From a virus: a DNA stretch of 38,853 bases. The translations under genes and the position numbers were made by a program. The notes beneath the pieces are model-generated. The model was given only the letters and a program-made list of their open reading frames with translations. It was not told where the DNA came from and searched no databases. The stretch covers positions 1 through 38,853 of the IMG/VR virus record IMGVR_UViG_3300000367_000004, one strand, 5' to 3'. This document shows positions 28,497 through 35,140 of the stretch, one piece after another (the first letter of the stretch is position 1; each line of letters opens with the position of its first letter).

Positions 28497-28676
28497 TCAG
28501 GCCTCCAGATCAGCGAGTTGCAAGTGCACGTCGGTGGTCCGGTCGGCGCGGTTCAGGCGGTCCACCCAACGCTGCGCGTCTTCTTGGTCACCCCGGTCCA
28601 GGGCAGCCAACGCCTGAGACTCGTACATCTGGGCGATGAAACGGTGCGCCTGGAGGATTTCGGTTCGCTTGTCCAT
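28497..28676 (-). CDS. Hypothetical 59-aa helical protein
   Basis: Start ATG at 28676 has AGGA upstream. Almost wholly alpha-helical and charged (ILQAHRFIAQMYESQALAALDRGDQEDAQRWVDRLNRAD), resembling a single TPR-like hairpin. It is coupled to the HTH regulator and may be its partner. Promoter at 28720-28748. Confidence 0.7.
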   Translation of the reverse strand: MDKRTEILQAHRFIAQMYESQALAALDRGDQEDAQRWVDRLNRADRTTDVHLQLADLEA

Positions 28677-28719
28677 CTGGCATCCTGTCTGCTGTGGTTG
28701 CTGTGTTCTTGCCCTGCGA

Positions 28720-28748
28720 ACACTAATCGGAGTTCCTGGCCACCGCAA
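28720..28748 (-). promoter_or_regulatory. Early promoter of the regulator operon, TTGCGG-17-TAGTGT
   Basis: TTGCGG (28748-28743) and TAGTGT (28725-28720), spacer 17 nt, 44 nt ahead of the 59-aa gene. Confidence 0.75.
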
Positions 28749-28906
28749 GCCTTCTGTTGTGAACGTGCACTCTGCGCGCGGAACGAAGGTGGCGCCACCA
28801 GCGCCTCTCTACAAACGACCAACTCTGCCTAGGTGCCAGCGCACCAAGGCGCCCGCTATCGGCTGCCACAGTCGTTCTCACGACGCCCTACTCGGTACAC
28901 AGCAAA
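28749..28906. other. 158-bp non-coding interval, locus D
   Basis: Contains one CTACANNYGACCA motif (28809-28821) and one AGAACGACTGT motif on the opposite strand (28868-28878), separated by GCGCC-rich palindromic sequence. It links the two motif families. No open frame with a ribosome site seen. Confidence 0.6.
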
Positions 28907-28933
28907 GACCCCCGGCCAGGTGCACCGGGGGTC
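28907..28933 (-). terminator. Rho-independent-type terminator
   Basis: GACCCCCGG (28907-28915) pairs with CCGGGGGTC (28925-28933); the minus-strand RNA continues with UUUGCUGUG. It closes the unit of the 192-aa and 47-aa genes. Confidence 0.8.
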
Positions 28934-28955
28934 CGTGAGCTGGGTAACTTGGCAG

Positions 28956-29099
28956 CTAGCCGAACATCTTCCTGGCCAGCTTGCCCGTGCCCTTGCCATA
29001 GGCGCGTCGGGCCACCCTGCGCCCAACCTTGCCCTTCTGGATCGCGTTGATGTCGTTGGAGTACTTGAGTGCCCTGTAGATGCTGCGCTTGCTGAACAT
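28956..29099 (-). CDS. Basic 47-aa protein
   Basis: Start ATG at 29099 follows AAGGAGGCAACC; an upstream in-frame extension to 29162 lies inside the previous gene. Highly basic (KRSIYRALKYSNDINAIQKGK then RRVARRAYGKGTGKLARK), with one amphipathic helix, so it probably binds nucleic acid or membranes. Terminator immediately after. Function unknown. Confidence 0.75.
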   Translation of the reverse strand: MFSKRSIYRALKYSNDINAIQKGKVGRRVARRAYGKGTGKLARKMFG

Positions 29100-29109
29100 G
29101 GTTGCCTCC

Positions 29110-29688
29110 TTAGAAAGATTCTGCGCAGATGGGGCCGATGCCCGCTGCGATGCTGCCTTCATCGGTCAGGGTGCGACCGCACTTGATGCACATCCCGTAC
29201 AGGTGACCAAACTCCTTCGCCTGGGCCAGTGTCATCAGCGTTTCCTCGGACAGCTGCCCGAAGGGCGCGCGGCCGACGTAGTCAAACGAACCGGAGTTCT
29301 TGTTCAGTTGCTTCGCGTACTTCTTGCCGGATCCGTGATGCGCCACCTGGACCTTGAAGATCTGGTCTCCGGCCAGGTGGATGCCTTCGGGTGGCTCGGC
29401 GCTTCCCGTGGTCACGTTGCCAACCTTGGGTGCGATCAGCAACGCGCTGATCAGCGCACTAGCCTCGTTCTTGGTGATCGCCTTGTCGCTGCCCGTGGCC
29501 AGGTCAAACGCCCTCTCGTACAGGTTGCCGTTCAGTGTTTCAATGTCGCGCTCCTGGACCAAGCTGGCCAGGAAGCCAAGCTGCTTCGGGCTGGCCGGTG
29601 GCCCTACGGGTCCGGTGGGCTTGGGTGCCTCGCCCACGATACGGGTGACGCTGCCAGGTGCGCCGAAGGGGTCGGGTGCGGTGTTCAT
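29110..29688 (-). CDS. DUF6011-like zinc-knuckle protein, 192 aa
   Basis: The C-terminus YGMCIKCGRTLTDEGSIAAGIGPICAESF has the C-x2-C-x-R-x-LT...S...GIGP-x-C pattern of DUF6011-type zinc knuckles of actinobacteria. The N-terminal part has a Pro-rich segment then helices (PKQLGFLASLVQERDIETLN; KNEASALISALL), and the middle is a beta-rich domain. Probable nucleic-acid or protein binding. ATG 29688; promoter at 29730-29758. Confidence 0.8.
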   Translation of the reverse strand: MNTAPDPFGAPGSVTRIVGEAPKPTGPVGPPASPKQLGFLASLVQERDIETLNGNLYERAFDLATGSDKAITKNEASALISALLIAPKVGNVTTGSAEPPEGIHLAGDQIFKVQVAHHGSGKKYAKQLNKNSGSFDYVGRAPFGQLSEETLMTLAQAKEFGHLYGMCIKCGRTLTDEGSIAAGIGPICAESF

Positions 29689-29729
29689 GCTGTGCCCTTT
29701 GCTGTGGTGTGTGGCTTGCTGTGTTAGGA

Positions 29730-29758
29730 ACTGTACGGGGCCGGAACGGGAACCGCAA
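29730..29758 (-). promoter_or_regulatory. Early promoter, TTGCGG-17-TACAGT, with dyad
   Basis: TTGCGG (29758-29753) and TACAGT (29735-29730), inside GGCCGGAA/TTCCGGCC arms. ACTGTACG half-sites flank both ends. Confidence 0.8.
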
Positions 29759-29790
29759 TTCCTTTTCCGGCCGTTCGTACAGTGGCCGGT

Positions 29791-30060
29791 CTAGATGTCC
29801 TTCAGCGTCGCGCTGTCGCAGCGGATGACACCGTTCTCGTTGACATACTTGCTGCCCCTGGCCAGCAACGAACCCGGCCGGTCCAGCTTCACGACCACCG
29901 CGTGCGTCTGGAGGTCCACTACGACCCCGGTGTGCCCGTTCAGGTACGCAGGGGCGCAGTGGTCCATCACGACCCGCTCGCCCCGGCGGAAGAAGTAGCT
30001 GCCATCGGTGCGACGGATGGGCTCCTGGCCCTTGGCGAGCTTCGTGATCGGGTTCGGCAT
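29791..30060 (-). CDS. KOW/SH3-like 89-aa protein
   Basis: Start ATG at 30060 follows AAGGAGCCCGAA. Residues 24-60 (FRRGERVVMDHCAPAYLNGHTGVVVDLQTHAVVVKLD) follow the KOW/SH3 layout (hydrophobic strand, Gly-His-Thr-Gly turn, V-V-V strands) seen in RNA-polymerase-bound and ribosomal proteins. Host transcription or translation is a speculative target. Own promoter at 30103-30131. Confidence 0.75.
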   Translation of the reverse strand: MPNPITKLAKGQEPIRRTDGSYFFRRGERVVMDHCAPAYLNGHTGVVVDLQTHAVVVKLDRPGSLLARGSKYVNENGVIRCDSATLKDI

Positions 30061-30102
30061 TTCGGGCTCCTTGGGTGCTGGGTGTGTGTTGCTGTGTTAG
30101 GA

Positions 30103-30131
30103 ACAGTACGTGGCCCTCCGGTGTTCCGCAA
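30103..30131 (-). promoter_or_regulatory. Early promoter, TTGCGG-17-TACTGT, with dyad
   Basis: TTGCGG (30131-30126) and TACTGT (30108-30103), with GTACG...CGTAC arms on either side. Confidence 0.8.
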
Positions 30132-30163
30132 CTCCGGTTCTGGGCCGTTCGTACAGTGTTCAG

Positions 30164-30355
30164 TCAGGAGTTCTTCAGGAGGCGGTCCAGCGCCATGTCG
30201 CCGAAGGAGGGAAAGAGGCCCATTCGCACGGCCTGCCGACGAAGAGCGTTCACGGTCCCGACACGGCTCAGGCCGTCCTCTACGAACAGCTGACGCGCCA
30301 TCTCGGCGAGCTCTTGCACCTGGTCGGCGGTCGGGCGGTTGCTTGGGCTGGTCAT
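30164..30355 (-). CDS. Hypothetical 63-aa helical protein
   Basis: Start ATG at 30355 has AGGAAC upstream; the frame is open farther but through the promoter. Helical (TADQVQELAEMARQLFVEDGLSRVGTVNALRRQAVRMGLF), with a shape that could be a small HTH-like fold. Own promoter at 30390-30418. Family not recognised. Confidence 0.72.
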   Translation of the reverse strand: MTSPSNRPTADQVQELAEMARQLFVEDGLSRVGTVNALRRQAVRMGLFPSFGDMALDRLLKNS

Positions 30356-30389
30356 CTGGGTTCCTGTCTTGTTGGTTGCTGTGTTAGGA

Positions 30390-30418
30390 ACAGTACGCGG
30401 CCCGGAACTACCTGGCAA
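30390..30418 (-). promoter_or_regulatory. Early promoter, TTGCCA-17-TACTGT, with strong dyad
   Basis: TTGCCA (30418-30413) and TACTGT (30395-30390). It lies in the loop and 3' arm of GTTCCGGGCC/GGCCCGGAAC, extended by GTACG half-sites. The clearest example of the hairpin-embedded promoter. Confidence 0.82.
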
Positions 30419-30445
30419 GTCGGTTCCGGGCCGATCGTACAGTGG

Positions 30446-30787
30446 TCAGTCGTCCAGGTCCATCTTGTTCAGCATGTCGCGCACCTTCCGGGCCTGCTCC
30501 CTCTCCAGGAACAGGGTGGCCTCGGTGCGGACCCCGGTGGCGTGGCGCTGCCTCACTGCGGAGATGGAAACCTTGCCAACGTTATCCAGGTCGTATGCCC
30601 GAACCAGGTCCACGTCGTAAATCTTGGCATCCACGTCACGGTCGCCGTCGTCGTCGGCGGAACGCTCCACGTACAGTCCTGCGATTTGGGTGGTCTGGGA
30701 AACCCTGGCGAAGTCGCCGTAGGTGCTCTTGTTCACGCGGCCACGGTTCTCGGTGGGAAGCTGGTCTGCGTTGGGTGCCTTCGGCAT
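30446..30787 (-). CDS. Hypothetical 113-aa protein
   Basis: Start ATG at 30787 follows AGGAGACAGCAGA. The middle is beta-type with an acidic loop (AGLYVERSADDDGDRDVDAKIYDVDLVRAYDLDNVG); the C-terminus is helical (LEREQARKVRDMLNKMD). No motif recognised. Own promoter at 30831-30859. Confidence 0.75.
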   Translation of the reverse strand: MPKAPNADQLPTENRGRVNKSTYGDFARVSQTTQIAGLYVERSADDDGDRDVDAKIYDVDLVRAYDLDNVGKVSISAVRQRHATGVRTEATLFLEREQARKVRDMLNKMDLDD

Positions 30788-30830
30788 TCTGCTGTCTCCT
30801 GTGTGCTGGGTGTGTGTTGCTGTGTTAGGA

Positions 30831-30859
30831 ACAGTACGCGGCCCGGAACTACCTGGCAA
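30831..30859 (-). promoter_or_regulatory. Early promoter, TTGCCA-17-TACTGT, with dyad
   Basis: TTGCCA (30859-30854) and TACTGT (30836-30831). Core sequence is identical to the promoter at 30390 over about 35 nt, indicating duplication of gene plus promoter units or strong selection. Confidence 0.82.
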
Positions 30860-30892
30860 GTCGGTGTTCTGCCCGTTCGTACAGTGGCCGGT

Positions 30893-31315
30893 CTAGGGCT
30901 TGGGCCAGATGTAGGGCAGGTCCGGAGGAGTTCCTGGCCATAGGGCGCCGTAGTGTGCAGGATTCTTGCGAATCAGGTTGCTGCGGTGGCTTAGGTGGAA
31001 CGCCTCCCAGCCAAGCCACCCTGGCAGCCTGTCGTCAGGGCTTGCGAACAGGTGGTCCATCTCCATGTTCAGGTACGCACCGTGCGCCTTGCCACGCCTG
31101 CGCACCCACTCGTCGTTCATGGCAGCGCTGTACGCAAGTAGGGCGCCTAGGTGGCCCCGCCACGCCTGGACCGCTGGGTGGCGCTGCCACCCGTAGTCAG
31201 GGTCAGTCAGCGCCCTACCGATCTGGCGTGATTCTATGATCTGCTTGCCCAATCTCTGCAGATCTAGCGATTCAGCTGATGCACTGAACGACGGCAGCGG
31301 GAGGAAGGTCTGCAC
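30893..31315 (-). CDS. Pyrimidine-dimer DNA glycosylase-like protein (MSMEG_6728/Pyr_excise type)
   Basis: 140 aa. MQTFLPLPSFSASAESLDLQR, LGKQIIESRQI, GWQRHPAVQAWRGH and a final NPAHYGALWP follow the pattern of the MSMEG_6728/T4 endonuclease V-like family, which acts on or is annotated for UV-damaged DNA. Length is typical. Start GTG 31315 has AGGA upstream. Likely a DNA-repair enzyme, though biochemical proof for this family is limited. Confidence 0.8.
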   Translation of the reverse strand: MQTFLPLPSFSASAESLDLQRLGKQIIESRQIGRALTDPDYGWQRHPAVQAWRGHLGALLAYSAAMNDEWVRRRGKAHGAYLNMEMDHLFASPDDRLPGWLGWEAFHLSHRSNLIRKNPAHYGALWPGTPPDLPYIWPKP

Positions 31316-31343
31316 GATTCTGTGTCCTGTGTGGTGTGTGCCG

Positions 31344-32129
31344 CTAGAATTCTAGCTCGGCCTCCGTGCCATCGTACAGCTTCTTCCAGCTGATGCGTGG
31401 CCACACCTGGCCGTTCTTGCGGGTGGTCAAACTGACGAACTCTGGGTATTCAGCCGCTAGTTCTGTAGCTTCCTTCAGCGCACGGGTGTTCACAGCGTCC
31501 TCGCTGCTCAGCTGCTCAGCGCTTTCGTTGCCACCCTTCGCCCATCGCGCCTGCACGCCTGCGCAGTGCGCCTCAGTGTGGATCCACCACGGCCCGTAGC
31601 CTGCCAGCACCGCACGGATCACCAGTTCAGCGTCCTCGCGCAGCCAATACTTCGTGCGAATTCCGCCGAGTTCCAGGTATAGATCAATGGAATACGCTTT
31701 CACGTTGTATCCCATGGATCCCTTGTGTGGCTGAACGCCCGTGTGCGGTGGCATGTCCAGCCAGTTCTGGTAGATGCGGTTCCAGGCGCCGATACCCAGC
31801 TGTTCAGGGTTGTCCTGCAACCATTGCTCCATCAGCTGCCAGTTGCGCGCCTCTCCTGCTGGAACGTAGTCGTCGTCGCAGATCGTAATCGTGCTGTGGC
31901 CACGCTTGGCAGCGTGCTCAACTGCCGAATTCCTGCTGTACGGCAGCCCTTGGTCCTGCTTCTCAAGCGTTACGATCTGGGCGCGCACACCCGTTTCGTC
32001 AATGGCTCGCTCGTAGGCTGCCACGTCGGGCGCCTCCACCACGAGGCGGATCTCCATCCCGGTTGCTGCCCACTTGGGTAGGTGCTTCTTGACCAGTTCT
32101 GCGCGCTGTCGCGTGTTGATATACAGCAT
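31344..32129 (-). CDS. Glycosyltransferase (GT-A fold, GT2-like)
   Basis: 261 aa. GLPYSRNSAVEHA (Arg66, Asn67) followed by ITICDDDYVP (DDD at 85-87) is the nucleotide-sugar and metal site of GT-A enzymes. LGGIRTKYWLREDAELVIRAVLAGYGPW provides the downstream acidic catalytic segment. Phage GTs decorate modified DNA bases, host surface glycans or virion proteins; its place among early genes favours DNA or host envelope over virion. It comes just after a hairpin (32162-32193). ATG 32129 with AGGACAGAAC. Confidence 0.82.
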   Translation of the reverse strand: MLYINTRQRAELVKKHLPKWAATGMEIRLVVEAPDVAAYERAIDETGVRAQIVTLEKQDQGLPYSRNSAVEHAAKRGHSTITICDDDYVPAGEARNWQLMEQWLQDNPEQLGIGAWNRIYQNWLDMPPHTGVQPHKGSMGYNVKAYSIDLYLELGGIRTKYWLREDAELVIRAVLAGYGPWWIHTEAHCAGVQARWAKGGNESAEQLSSEDAVNTRALKEATELAAEYPEFVSLTTRKNGQVWPRISWKKLYDGTEAELEF

Positions 32130-32161
32130 GTTCTGTCCTGTTCTGTGAATTGTTCATGGGT

Positions 32162-32193
32162 AAGGGGCCGAGCCCGTGTGGACCCGGCCCCTT
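32162..32193 (-). terminator. 9-bp hairpin after the first early gene
   Basis: AAGGGGCCG (32162-32170) pairs with CGGCCCCTT (32185-32193). No strong U-tract on either strand and no promoter between it and the glycosyltransferase gene, so it probably attenuates rather than stops transcription. Confidence 0.65.
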
Positions 32194-32202
32194 GGCTGCC
32201 GA

Positions 32203-32913
32203 TCAGGCGACGGCGGTCACCTGGTCAAGCGGGAACGTGCGCTCCTTGCCGTCGGTGGTGTTGACCTTCGCGCCCCACCGGCCGGACTTGGCTTGCTTCA
32301 CGGCAGCCACCTCGGCCACCTGCACCTCCACGGTGCCACTGCCCTTCTTGACGGTGACGGTCTTGCCGTTCAGCGCTTCGCCGACCTCCTCTTCGGTCGG
32401 GTTCTCGCTGAATTCCGGCACCGTGGCCGCCACTTCGTCCTCGGTCTCGCCGGTGTCGTTGTCCGCCACGTCGGCAGGCTCCGCCTTCGCGGGCTTGGGC
32501 TTGGGCTTGGCTGCGCCGTTCTCCTCGCCCTTGGGGCGTCCGCCACGGCCCAGAACGGACTCGGTGTACGGGATACCCGTGGTCTCCTCGTACAGGGACT
32601 CCACGCGGCCCTCGCTGACGCCGCCCAGTCGGGCGCCGATCACGGCCCATCCCTGCTGCTCCTTGTCCCGCGCCTTCACCAGCTTCTCGCGGAACTCCTT
32701 CTCGCTGCGGAACGGGATCAGCCCGTGCTCGTGCACCAGTGCGGCCAGCCCGACCACCGACGGGGGAACGCCCAGCTGCTCAGCGGCCTCCTTGCGGGTC
32801 GCGGCCTCGGCCAGCGCCTTCGCGGCCTTCTCCGTGAACTCCGTGTCGGTGTACGGGCCACGGGGCAGCTTCAGTCGTGGGATCTCCAGCTTGTCAAACG
32901 CTTGCTGTGCCAT
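32203..32913 (-). CDS. Putative DNA-binding early regulator, 236 aa
   Basis: Start ATG at 32913 follows AAGGAGTACGACAG; a longer in-frame extension runs through the promoter and is rejected. Residues ~25-95 have two HTH-like helices (RKEAAEQLGVPPSVVGLAALV; AVIGARLGGVSEGRVESLY). GRGGRPKGEE is AT-hook-like, then a Lys/Pro/Ala linker and acidic stretch, and a small C-terminal beta domain (GKTVTVKKGSGTVEVQVAEV). It is the first gene after the late terminator, with up to three promoters, as expected for a master early protein. Confidence 0.7.
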   Translation of the reverse strand: MAQQAFDKLEIPRLKLPRGPYTDTEFTEKAAKALAEAATRKEAAEQLGVPPSVVGLAALVHEHGLIPFRSEKEFREKLVKARDKEQQGWAVIGARLGGVSEGRVESLYEETTGIPYTESVLGRGGRPKGEENGAAKPKPKPAKAEPADVADNDTGETEDEVAATVPEFSENPTEEEVGEALNGKTVTVKKGSGTVEVQVAEVAAVKQAKSGRWGAKVNTTDGKERTFPLDQVTAVA

Positions 32914-32980
32914 CTGTCGTACTCCTTGGGGCCTCTGACCCCGGTTGGGTGTGCCGCCCTCAGTGCGGCAACTGGTGGGA

Positions 32981-33009
32981 ACATTACGTGGGTTCTTGCC
33001 GCCTTGCAA
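32981..33009 (-). promoter_or_regulatory. Early promoter, TTGCAA-17-TAATGT
   Basis: TTGCAA (33009-33004) and TAATGT (32986-32981), the best -10 of the set. It lies 68 nt before the start of the 236-aa regulator. Confidence 0.8.
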
Positions 33010-33066
33010 GGAACTGTGCGCTAGATGCACACTCTGTTTTCTGCCCTCCTGTTTCTGCTGGACGGC

Positions 33067-33095
33067 AACGTACACCTACGCAGAGAGCCTTGCAA
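33067..33095 (-). promoter_or_regulatory. Early promoter, TTGCAA-17-TACGTT
   Basis: TTGCAA (33095-33090) and TACGTT (33072-33067), tandem with the promoter 86 nt downstream. Between them AGGAGGG precedes a trivial GTG-TGC-ATC-TAG frame that is probably meaningless. Confidence 0.65.
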
Positions 33096-33131
33096 CCCGA
33101 ACCGTGGCGGGGAAGCCCGTGCGCTGTGCGC

Positions 33132-33159
33132 GACTTACGGGGCGTTCGCTTCGGGCCAA
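33132..33159 (-). promoter_or_regulatory. Possible third tandem promoter, TTGGCC-16-TAAGTC
   Basis: A weaker match with a 16-nt spacer, upstream of the two better promoters. It is flanked by an 11-bp inverted repeat, CCGTGGCGGGG (33102-33112) and CCCCGCCACGG (33203-33213). Confidence 0.3.
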
Positions 33160-33265
33160 TCACCTAATCCTTGGGCCACCGAGGTTTCTATGGTGACTTC
33201 CGCCCCGCCACGGCCGGGCTGTCTTACACCCGAATCATACCACTTCTTTGAGATAAGACAAGAAG

Positions 33266-33293
33266 AAAGCCCGAGTTCAGCAACTCGGGCTTT
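33266..33293 (-). terminator. Strong rho-independent terminator after the lysis cassette
   Basis: AAAGCCCGAGTT pairs with AACTCGGGCTTT around a 4-nt loop, and the minus strand continues CTTCTTGTC. It begins 26 nt after the endolysin stop, closing the late operon ahead of the early region. Confidence 0.9.
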
Positions 33294-33318
33294 CATCCCC
33301 TCGGTGGCGGTGAGGTGA

Positions 33319-33705
33319 CTAATCCACGAGTTGGACCAGGTCTGCTCGGGTTGTGACGAAGAATGGGCCTGCGCCACGGCTGTTCCGCACGCGGTACCAC
33401 CTGCTCGTCCCCTCGGTGTGGATCCCTTCAATGACCGGGAAGTGCTGGCCTCTGGAGAACTGGCCGGTGGGGCGCTCCCACCGTGGGCTGTCGTAGAAGT
33501 TGACGCTCGGCGCCGTGGCGCGTAGGCGCTTGCCTTCCCATGGCTCGCTCTGCGGTGGCGCAGGCGGCGCAGGTTGCTCCTCGGGTGGCACGTTGCCGAA
33601 GGCTGCCGCGAGTGCGGTACGGGTGCGTGCCCCTGGAATTCCATCGCTGGGGCCAGGGTCGTAGCCTGCGTCCCTCAGCGCGTCCTGTATCAGTTTGGTT
33701 GCCAT
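33319..33705 (-). CDS. Internal-start product: endolysin cell-wall-binding region, 128 aa
   Basis: Within the endolysin gene, AGGAGG lies 5 nt before an in-frame ATG at 33705, the best Shine-Dalgarno of the gene. The product would begin MATKLIQDALRDAG and contain exactly the peptidoglycan-binding repeat and SH3b-like region without the catalytic domain. Endolysins of some clostridial and enterococcal phages use such internal starts to make hetero-oligomers. Expression here is inference. Confidence 0.6.
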   Translation of the reverse strand: MATKLIQDALRDAGYDPGPSDGIPGARTRTALAAAFGNVPPEEQPAPPAPPQSEPWEGKRLRATAPSVNFYDSPRWERPTGQFSRGQHFPVIEGIHTEGTSRWYRVRNSRGAGPFFVTTRADLVQLVD

Positions 33706-34359
33706 CGCTTCCTCCTGGTCCTGTATCGGCGGTGCCGGGGTAGGTGTCGGTGCGGGTGTCGGCGGAACCGGGGTCGTATTCCCCAGATATTGGTTGATCA
33801 GCTGGAAGAACAGCGTGGCCGGGAAGTTGGCTCCGGGGTCACTGCGGCGAGCGGGATCTGCCACTGAGTGACGGATAAATCCCTTGATTCCACGATTCGC
33901 CTGAGCCAGTGTGATCCAGCGCACCGGGATGCCGTACAGCCGAGACCATTGCGCGCACTGCCACGCCGCGTTCTGCAACATTCTGCGCTCTGGTGCTGAA
34001 ACGCTCGTCGTCCAACGATGGGCCTGGTGGAGGAAGCTGATCCCCAGACTGCGCGTATTCAGCCCAACGGTGTGGAATCCTGTGGAAACGTCACGGAGTG
34101 TTCGTAGCAGTGTGGGCGCCTGGTCAACGATCACGTGGTAGCTGGTCGGCGTTGGCGCCGTGTGCGCCTGCCAGTTCGCTACGTTGCGGGCGCTGCCGCG
34201 CATGATGTCGTTCTCTGTGGTGTGGACAGCGATGCACGTGATCGCTCCTAGACCACCGGCGCGTGTGGGATGGCCCCAGAAGCGAACGCCATTGCTACGA
34301 ACTGCTGAGTGTGGATTGGTTCTTGTTGAAAGTAAGAATTCTGTGATACTCGGGGTCAT
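33319..34359 (-). CDS. Endolysin: PGRP-type N-acetylmuramoyl-L-alanine amidase
   Basis: 346 aa. Amidase_2/PGRP fold with zinc ligands His46 (VHTTEN), His164 (RHSVADP) and the Asp174 region (SDPGANFP), plus His75 in SYHVIVD; it should cleave the MurNAc-L-Ala bond of peptidoglycan. A Pro/Thr linker (~196-210) leads to a PG_binding_1-like repeat (KLIQDALRDAGYDPGPSDGIPG, ~220-255) and an SH3b-like end (280-346). No signal peptide, so a holin is needed. It overlaps the previous stop (TAATG). A strong internal ribosome site precedes Met218. Confidence 0.92.
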   Translation of the reverse strand: MTPSITEFLLSTRTNPHSAVRSNGVRFWGHPTRAGGLGAITCIAVHTTENDIMRGSARNVANWQAHTAPTPTSYHVIVDQAPTLLRTLRDVSTGFHTVGLNTRSLGISFLHQAHRWTTSVSAPERRMLQNAAWQCAQWSRLYGIPVRWITLAQANRGIKGFIRHSVADPARRSDPGANFPATLFFQLINQYLGNTTPVPPTPAPTPTPAPPIQDQEEAMATKLIQDALRDAGYDPGPSDGIPGARTRTALAAAFGNVPPEEQPAPPAPPQSEPWEGKRLRATAPSVNFYDSPRWERPTGQFSRGQHFPVIEGIHTEGTSRWYRVRNSRGAGPFFVTTRADLVQLVD

Positions 34360-34769
34360 TACTCGCCCCCTGGGAGTAGGTTACGGATCGGGCCATCGTG
34401 ACTGTTCTCGCGCAGCTCATCTATCGTGGGTGGTGGTACCTCGAGCAGTAGGTTACAGTCCTGCTCACGGAGTAGTGGCTCTACCTCCATCATGAACTGT
34501 TCACGGGCTTCTGCCCTTTCAGCTTCCTCTTCGAACTCCGTTTGACGGTTCAGCTCAAGGATTTCCCACATCGTGTTCTTCAGTTCGTTCTGCGACTCGC
34601 AGTTGACGACTGCACGAATTCTTGCGTTAGCGGCCACCTGGTCGGCAACATTCTGCGTCTGGAAGAAGCCTGCCGCCATGGCAGCTACCACGATCAACCA
34701 TCCGATGAAACCTGCGTGGTTCACCAGAAAACGGTGCCAACCCCTTTCTTCTATCTGTTCATTATCCAT
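34359..34769 (-). CDS. Membrane protein with coiled coil, 136 aa (lysis cassette)
   Basis: Start ATG at 34769 follows GGAGCTACGA; a TTG at 34781 is less likely. One membrane helix (AGFIGWLIVVAAMAAGFF, ~22-39) is followed by a long Glu/Arg-rich coiled coil (WEILELNRQTEFEEEAERAEAREQF) and a Pro-containing tail. It may be a holin partner or spanin-like protein, since it lies directly before the endolysin. Confidence 0.75.
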   Translation of the reverse strand: MDNEQIEERGWHRFLVNHAGFIGWLIVVAAMAAGFFQTQNVADQVAANARIRAVVNCESQNELKNTMWEILELNRQTEFEEEAERAEAREQFMMEVEPLLREQDCNLLLEVPPPTIDELRENSHDGPIRNLLPGGE

Positions 34770-34896
34770 TCGTAGCTCCAAGAATCAACAGAAACAGAAT
34801 CGCGGTCGTGACGAGGGCTACGTACCAGGTCAAGAACCGATGTTGCTGGTCCCATTCCCGTAAAGCCTGGGTCCATGTTCTACGAGGGGTCTCCAT
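34762..34896 (-). CDS. Small membrane protein, 44 aa (holin candidate)
   Basis: Start ATG at 34896 follows CGGGAGAACA. A basic N-terminus (METPRRTWTQALREWDQQHRF) precedes a single strong helix (LTWYVALVTTAILFLLILGA). Overlaps neighbours by 17 and 8 nt. Size and topology fit a class III-like holin or accessory. Confidence 0.7.
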   Translation of the reverse strand: METPRRTWTQALREWDQQHRFLTWYVALVTTAILFLLILGATNG

Positions 34897-35101
34897 TGTT
34901 CTCCCGGCCGTTGCGGTTACTCCGTCGTTTCGCATCCGCCAGTAGGATGAACGGAACCCCGATAAGAGAAGCCAGAAAAGCAAGAATGTAAGGACGAACG
35001 TCCGGCTGGAACCAGATTTCGTTGACCGTACCTGCAATGCCGATCGTGAAGATAACAGCATCACGGATACGCTTCTCAATGATCTCATAGTTCTCATTCA
35101 A
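34880..35101 (-). CDS. Small membrane protein, 73 aa
   Basis: Start TTG at 35101 is chosen because GAGGGG lies 7 nt upstream; a TTG at 35137 would lengthen it by 12 aa. Two hydrophobic segments (RDAVIFTIGIAGTVNEIW and YILAFLASLIGVPFILLA) and a basic tail (KRRSNRNGRENN). Typical two-helix holin-like layout, in the lysis cassette. Confidence 0.7.
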   Translation of the reverse strand: MNENYEIIEKRIRDAVIFTIGIAGTVNEIWFQPDVRPYILAFLASLIGVPFILLADAKRRSNRNGRENNGDPS

Positions 35102-35140
35102 TAGATGGCCCCTCAGTTCAAAGACCCTAGGGACCAATGC

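Noticed and set aside
26460-30890. Plus-strand promoters made by the outer CGTACAGTGG half-sites
   Set aside because: They look like -10 elements on the plus strand, but no TTGNNN lies 16-18 nt upstream and no plus-strand genes follow. They are better seen as dyad arms.
32914-33075. Longer N-terminus for the 236-aa regulator
   Set aside because: The extension runs through a clear promoter (32981-33009), has no ribosome site, and the residues look non-coding. The ATG at 32913 has a strong GGAG site.
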